Positions 62,558 to 64,000 of a DNA stretch of 64,000 nt are shown here, piece by piece. How positions within the stretch are numbered: position 1 is the stretch's first letter; each line of letters begins with the position of its first letter. A program made the position numbers and the translations under genes. The stretch lies in assembly GCA_012960305.1 (NCBI GenBank), contig DUBM01000021.1:121338-185337 (forward strand), given 5' to 3'. Below the pieces are notes generated by a model. That model worked only from the letters and a program-made list of their open reading frames with translations. It was not told the DNA's origin and did no database searches. Source of the stretch: Gammaproteobacteria bacterium. GTDB taxonomy: Bacteria; Pseudomonadota; Gammaproteobacteria; Pseudomonadales; Pseudohongiellaceae.

Positions 62558-63997
62558 CTTCTTCAAATCAGGCTTAGTCACTTTTCCCATCGCGTTTCTT
62601 GGTAGTGCGTCAATCAGCTTCAAAGTTTTTGGAATTTTGTAAGATGACATTTTGCCATTACACCATTCTTTTAGAGTCTCATACTCAAGTTGCCTGCCAT
62701 CAGCGACAGCAACAAAAGCGACAACTGACTCGCCCCAGGTTTCATCTTCTGTGCCGATTACGGCAACTTCTATAATGTCATCATGGGTTAATAGTACGCC
62801 TTCGATTTCGAGCGCGGAAAGTTTGTAGCCGCCAGACTTGATGATATCAATAGATGAACGCCCCATGATACGGTAGTAGCCGTTGTCGATTACTGCGACA
62901 TCGCCGGTGCAGAACCAACCGTCGACGAAACTCTCTATAGTGGCTTTTTCATTATCCCAATATTCTAGAAAGACATTGTCACCTTTGATGCGGATTTCGC
63001 CTGGGACATTTTCTTCGGTGATCGGATTATGTTCTTCGTCGAATAATTTTGCTTCAACTCCGGGCAGGGGCTGGCCGACGTGTCCGGCTCTGCGTTCGCC
63101 GTTGTAGGGATTGGATATACCCATACCGATTTCAGTCATACCATAACGCTCAAGTAATATTTGGCCGGTTAGATCTCTCCATTGATTAAAAAGTTTTACC
63201 GGGCAGGCGGCTGACCCGGATATGTTTAAGCGCATGGGTTTAAAGCCATCGCAGATTTTTTGTACTTCGGCATCGGTGATGGTGTCAAAGTATTGGATTA
63301 GTTTTACATAAATTGTGGGTACGGCCATGAACACATTGTAGGTGCCGGTAATAATTTCCGCAGTGATCGTGGGAATATCGAATTTGGCGAACAGATGAAC
63401 TGTTGCGCCAGCCCACAAGCCACAGCTGAGAATATTGATAATGCCATGAATGTGGTGAACAGGTAAGAACAATGGAATGATATCGTCTTCCGTCCATGAC
63501 CATGCTTCGATCAAAGTAGTAATCTGAGCAGAGATAGTTTTGTGTGTGCTCACTACACCTTTGGGTTTGTTAGTTGTACCGCTGGTGAATAGCATCATGG
63601 CGCGGCGTTCTGGTACAAGAGTAGGCAGATCACTTGCAGTATCAGATATCACATCGTCTACGGACACCAGTTCAATGTTAAGGTCGGCACAGAGATCTAC
63701 TAATGATTCGCGGTATTTTCCATTTGCGATCATTCGGGTAACGCTGGCGCAAGTTAAGTAATGGTTTAGTTCCGAAACCGCGGAGGAAACATTCAATGGA
63801 ATTGCGATGCCGCCGGCGCGCCACACACCGTGCATTGTGGCGACATAGTCCAGGCTTGCAGGCATATAAAAGGCAATGCGCTCTTCATTCAGATCGTCTT
63901 TGCCATCCAGTAGTCCGGTGGCAAAACGATCGATGCGTTTGTTTACTTCGCTATAGGTATAAGACTTGTCGCCTTCTACTAAGGCGACTTCGTTGTT
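62549..63997 (-). CDS. Malonyl-/methylmalonyl-CoA synthetase-like acyl-CoA ligase (5' end uncertain)
   Basis: AMP-forming ligase (ANL superfamily) close to MatB/ACSF3: P-loop-like MMLFTSGTTNKPKGVVSTH, AWSWTEDDIIPLFLPVHHIHG, VFMAVPTIYVKL, NISGSAACPVKLFNQW, LLERYGMTEIGMGISNP and the hinge/C-domain YRIMGRSSIDIIKSGGYKLS with a catalytic Lys near the end (NAMGKVTK). It would make malonyl- or methylmalonyl-CoA from the free acid. The first ATG is at 63865, but homologous sequence (VALVEGDKSYTYSEVNKRID) continues upstream to 63997, where an in-frame TAA sits at the window edge. So the usual N-terminus of about 20 residues is missing: a frameshift or truncation is likely, or an unseen start. Functional state uncertain. 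Confidence 0.75.
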   Translation of the reverse strand, partial: NNEVALVEGDKSYTYSEVNKRIDRFATGLLDGKDDLNEERIAFYMPASLDYVATMHGVWRAGGIAIPLNVSSAVSELNHYLTCASVTRMIANGKYRESLVDLCADLNIELVSVDDVISDTASDLPTLVPERRAMMLFTSGTTNKPKGVVSTHKTISAQITTLIEAWSWTEDDIIPLFLPVHHIHGIINILSCGLWAGATVHLFAKFDIPTITAEIITGTYNVFMAVPTIYVKLIQYFDTITDAEVQKICDGFKPMRLNISGSAACPVKLFNQWRDLTGQILLERYGMTEIGMGISNPYNGERRAGHVGQPLPGVEAKLFDEEHNPITEENVPGEIRIKGDNVFLEYWDNEKATIESFVDGWFCTGDVAVIDNGYYRIMGRSSIDIIKSGGYKLSALEIEGVLLTHDDIIEVAVIGTEDETWGESVVAFVAVADGRQLEYETLKEWCNGKMSSYKIPKTLKLIDALPRNAMGKVTKPDLKKLI

Positions 63998-64000
63998 TTA

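Overview
The window looks like chromosomal DNA of a Gram-negative, probably marine heterotrophic gammaproteobacterium. I infer this from a TonB-dependent receptor, lipoprotein and Tat signals, malate synthase G, a CspA-type protein and many exported beta-propeller and hydrolase genes. The genus cannot be told from the sequence. Most of it is AT-leaning (about 42-48% GC by eye). One block at about 32.4-38.3 kb is visibly GC-richer (about 55-60%).

Layout. 0-12.4 kb: a left-truncated M1/M28/PDZ peptidase, an exported glycerophosphodiesterase, a TonB receptor, an SDR, an HNH nuclease, an EamA exporter and a large secreted alpha/beta hydrolase. 12.4-24 kb: exported proteins of poorly known function (parallel beta-helix lipoprotein, NHL and PD40 propellers, two paralogous membrane-anchored proteins each beside a propeller gene, a lipoprotein pair), a dienelactone hydrolase, an MBL hydrolase and an esterase. 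A decayed enolase-superfamily gene lies at about 18.7-19.1 kb. 24-28 kb: malate synthase G, a frameshifted MORN-repeat gene and a DUF6152 pair. 28.3-38.3 kb: an aromatic-acid region. It has a Tat-exported ThDP enzyme with a cytochrome c, then pobA (4-hydroxybenzoate to protocatechuate), then, divergently, a complete tightly packed protocatechuate 4,5-cleavage operon in the order ligK, ligU/galD, ligJ, ligI, ligA, ligB, ligC. Together these would convert 4-hydroxybenzoate to pyruvate and oxaloacetate; malate synthase G elsewhere in the window may serve glyoxylate. 38.4-41.3 kb: a sodium:solute symporter surrounded by gene debris (pckA start, propeller end, an antisense fragment). 41.3-49.8 kb: exported proteins, two NHL propellers, and a two-gene operon of a redoxin and a cytochrome c/copper-monooxygenase-like protein. 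50-64 kb: a serine hydrolase, an SGNH hydrolase with an in-frame stop, an SMP-30-like protein, a PyrD-PyrK fusion, a TPR/TonB-C protein, a PQQ sugar dehydrogenase with haem domain, small proteins, a cold-shock protein, an IS3 remnant and a malonyl-CoA-synthetase-like gene at the right edge.

The most striking observation is in the redoxin gene (47484-48629, minus strand). The reading frame is interrupted by one TGA exactly where the first active-site cysteine of a thioredoxin-fold protein belongs. The frame then continues for 216 sense codons, and a 7-bp stem-loop of bacterial SECIS geometry begins on the next base. I read it as a selenocysteine-containing, exported redoxin that ordinary gene callers would split into two ORFs. 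A second in-frame TGA (SGNH gene, 51883-51885) replaces an expected Trp and is better read as a nonsense mutation.
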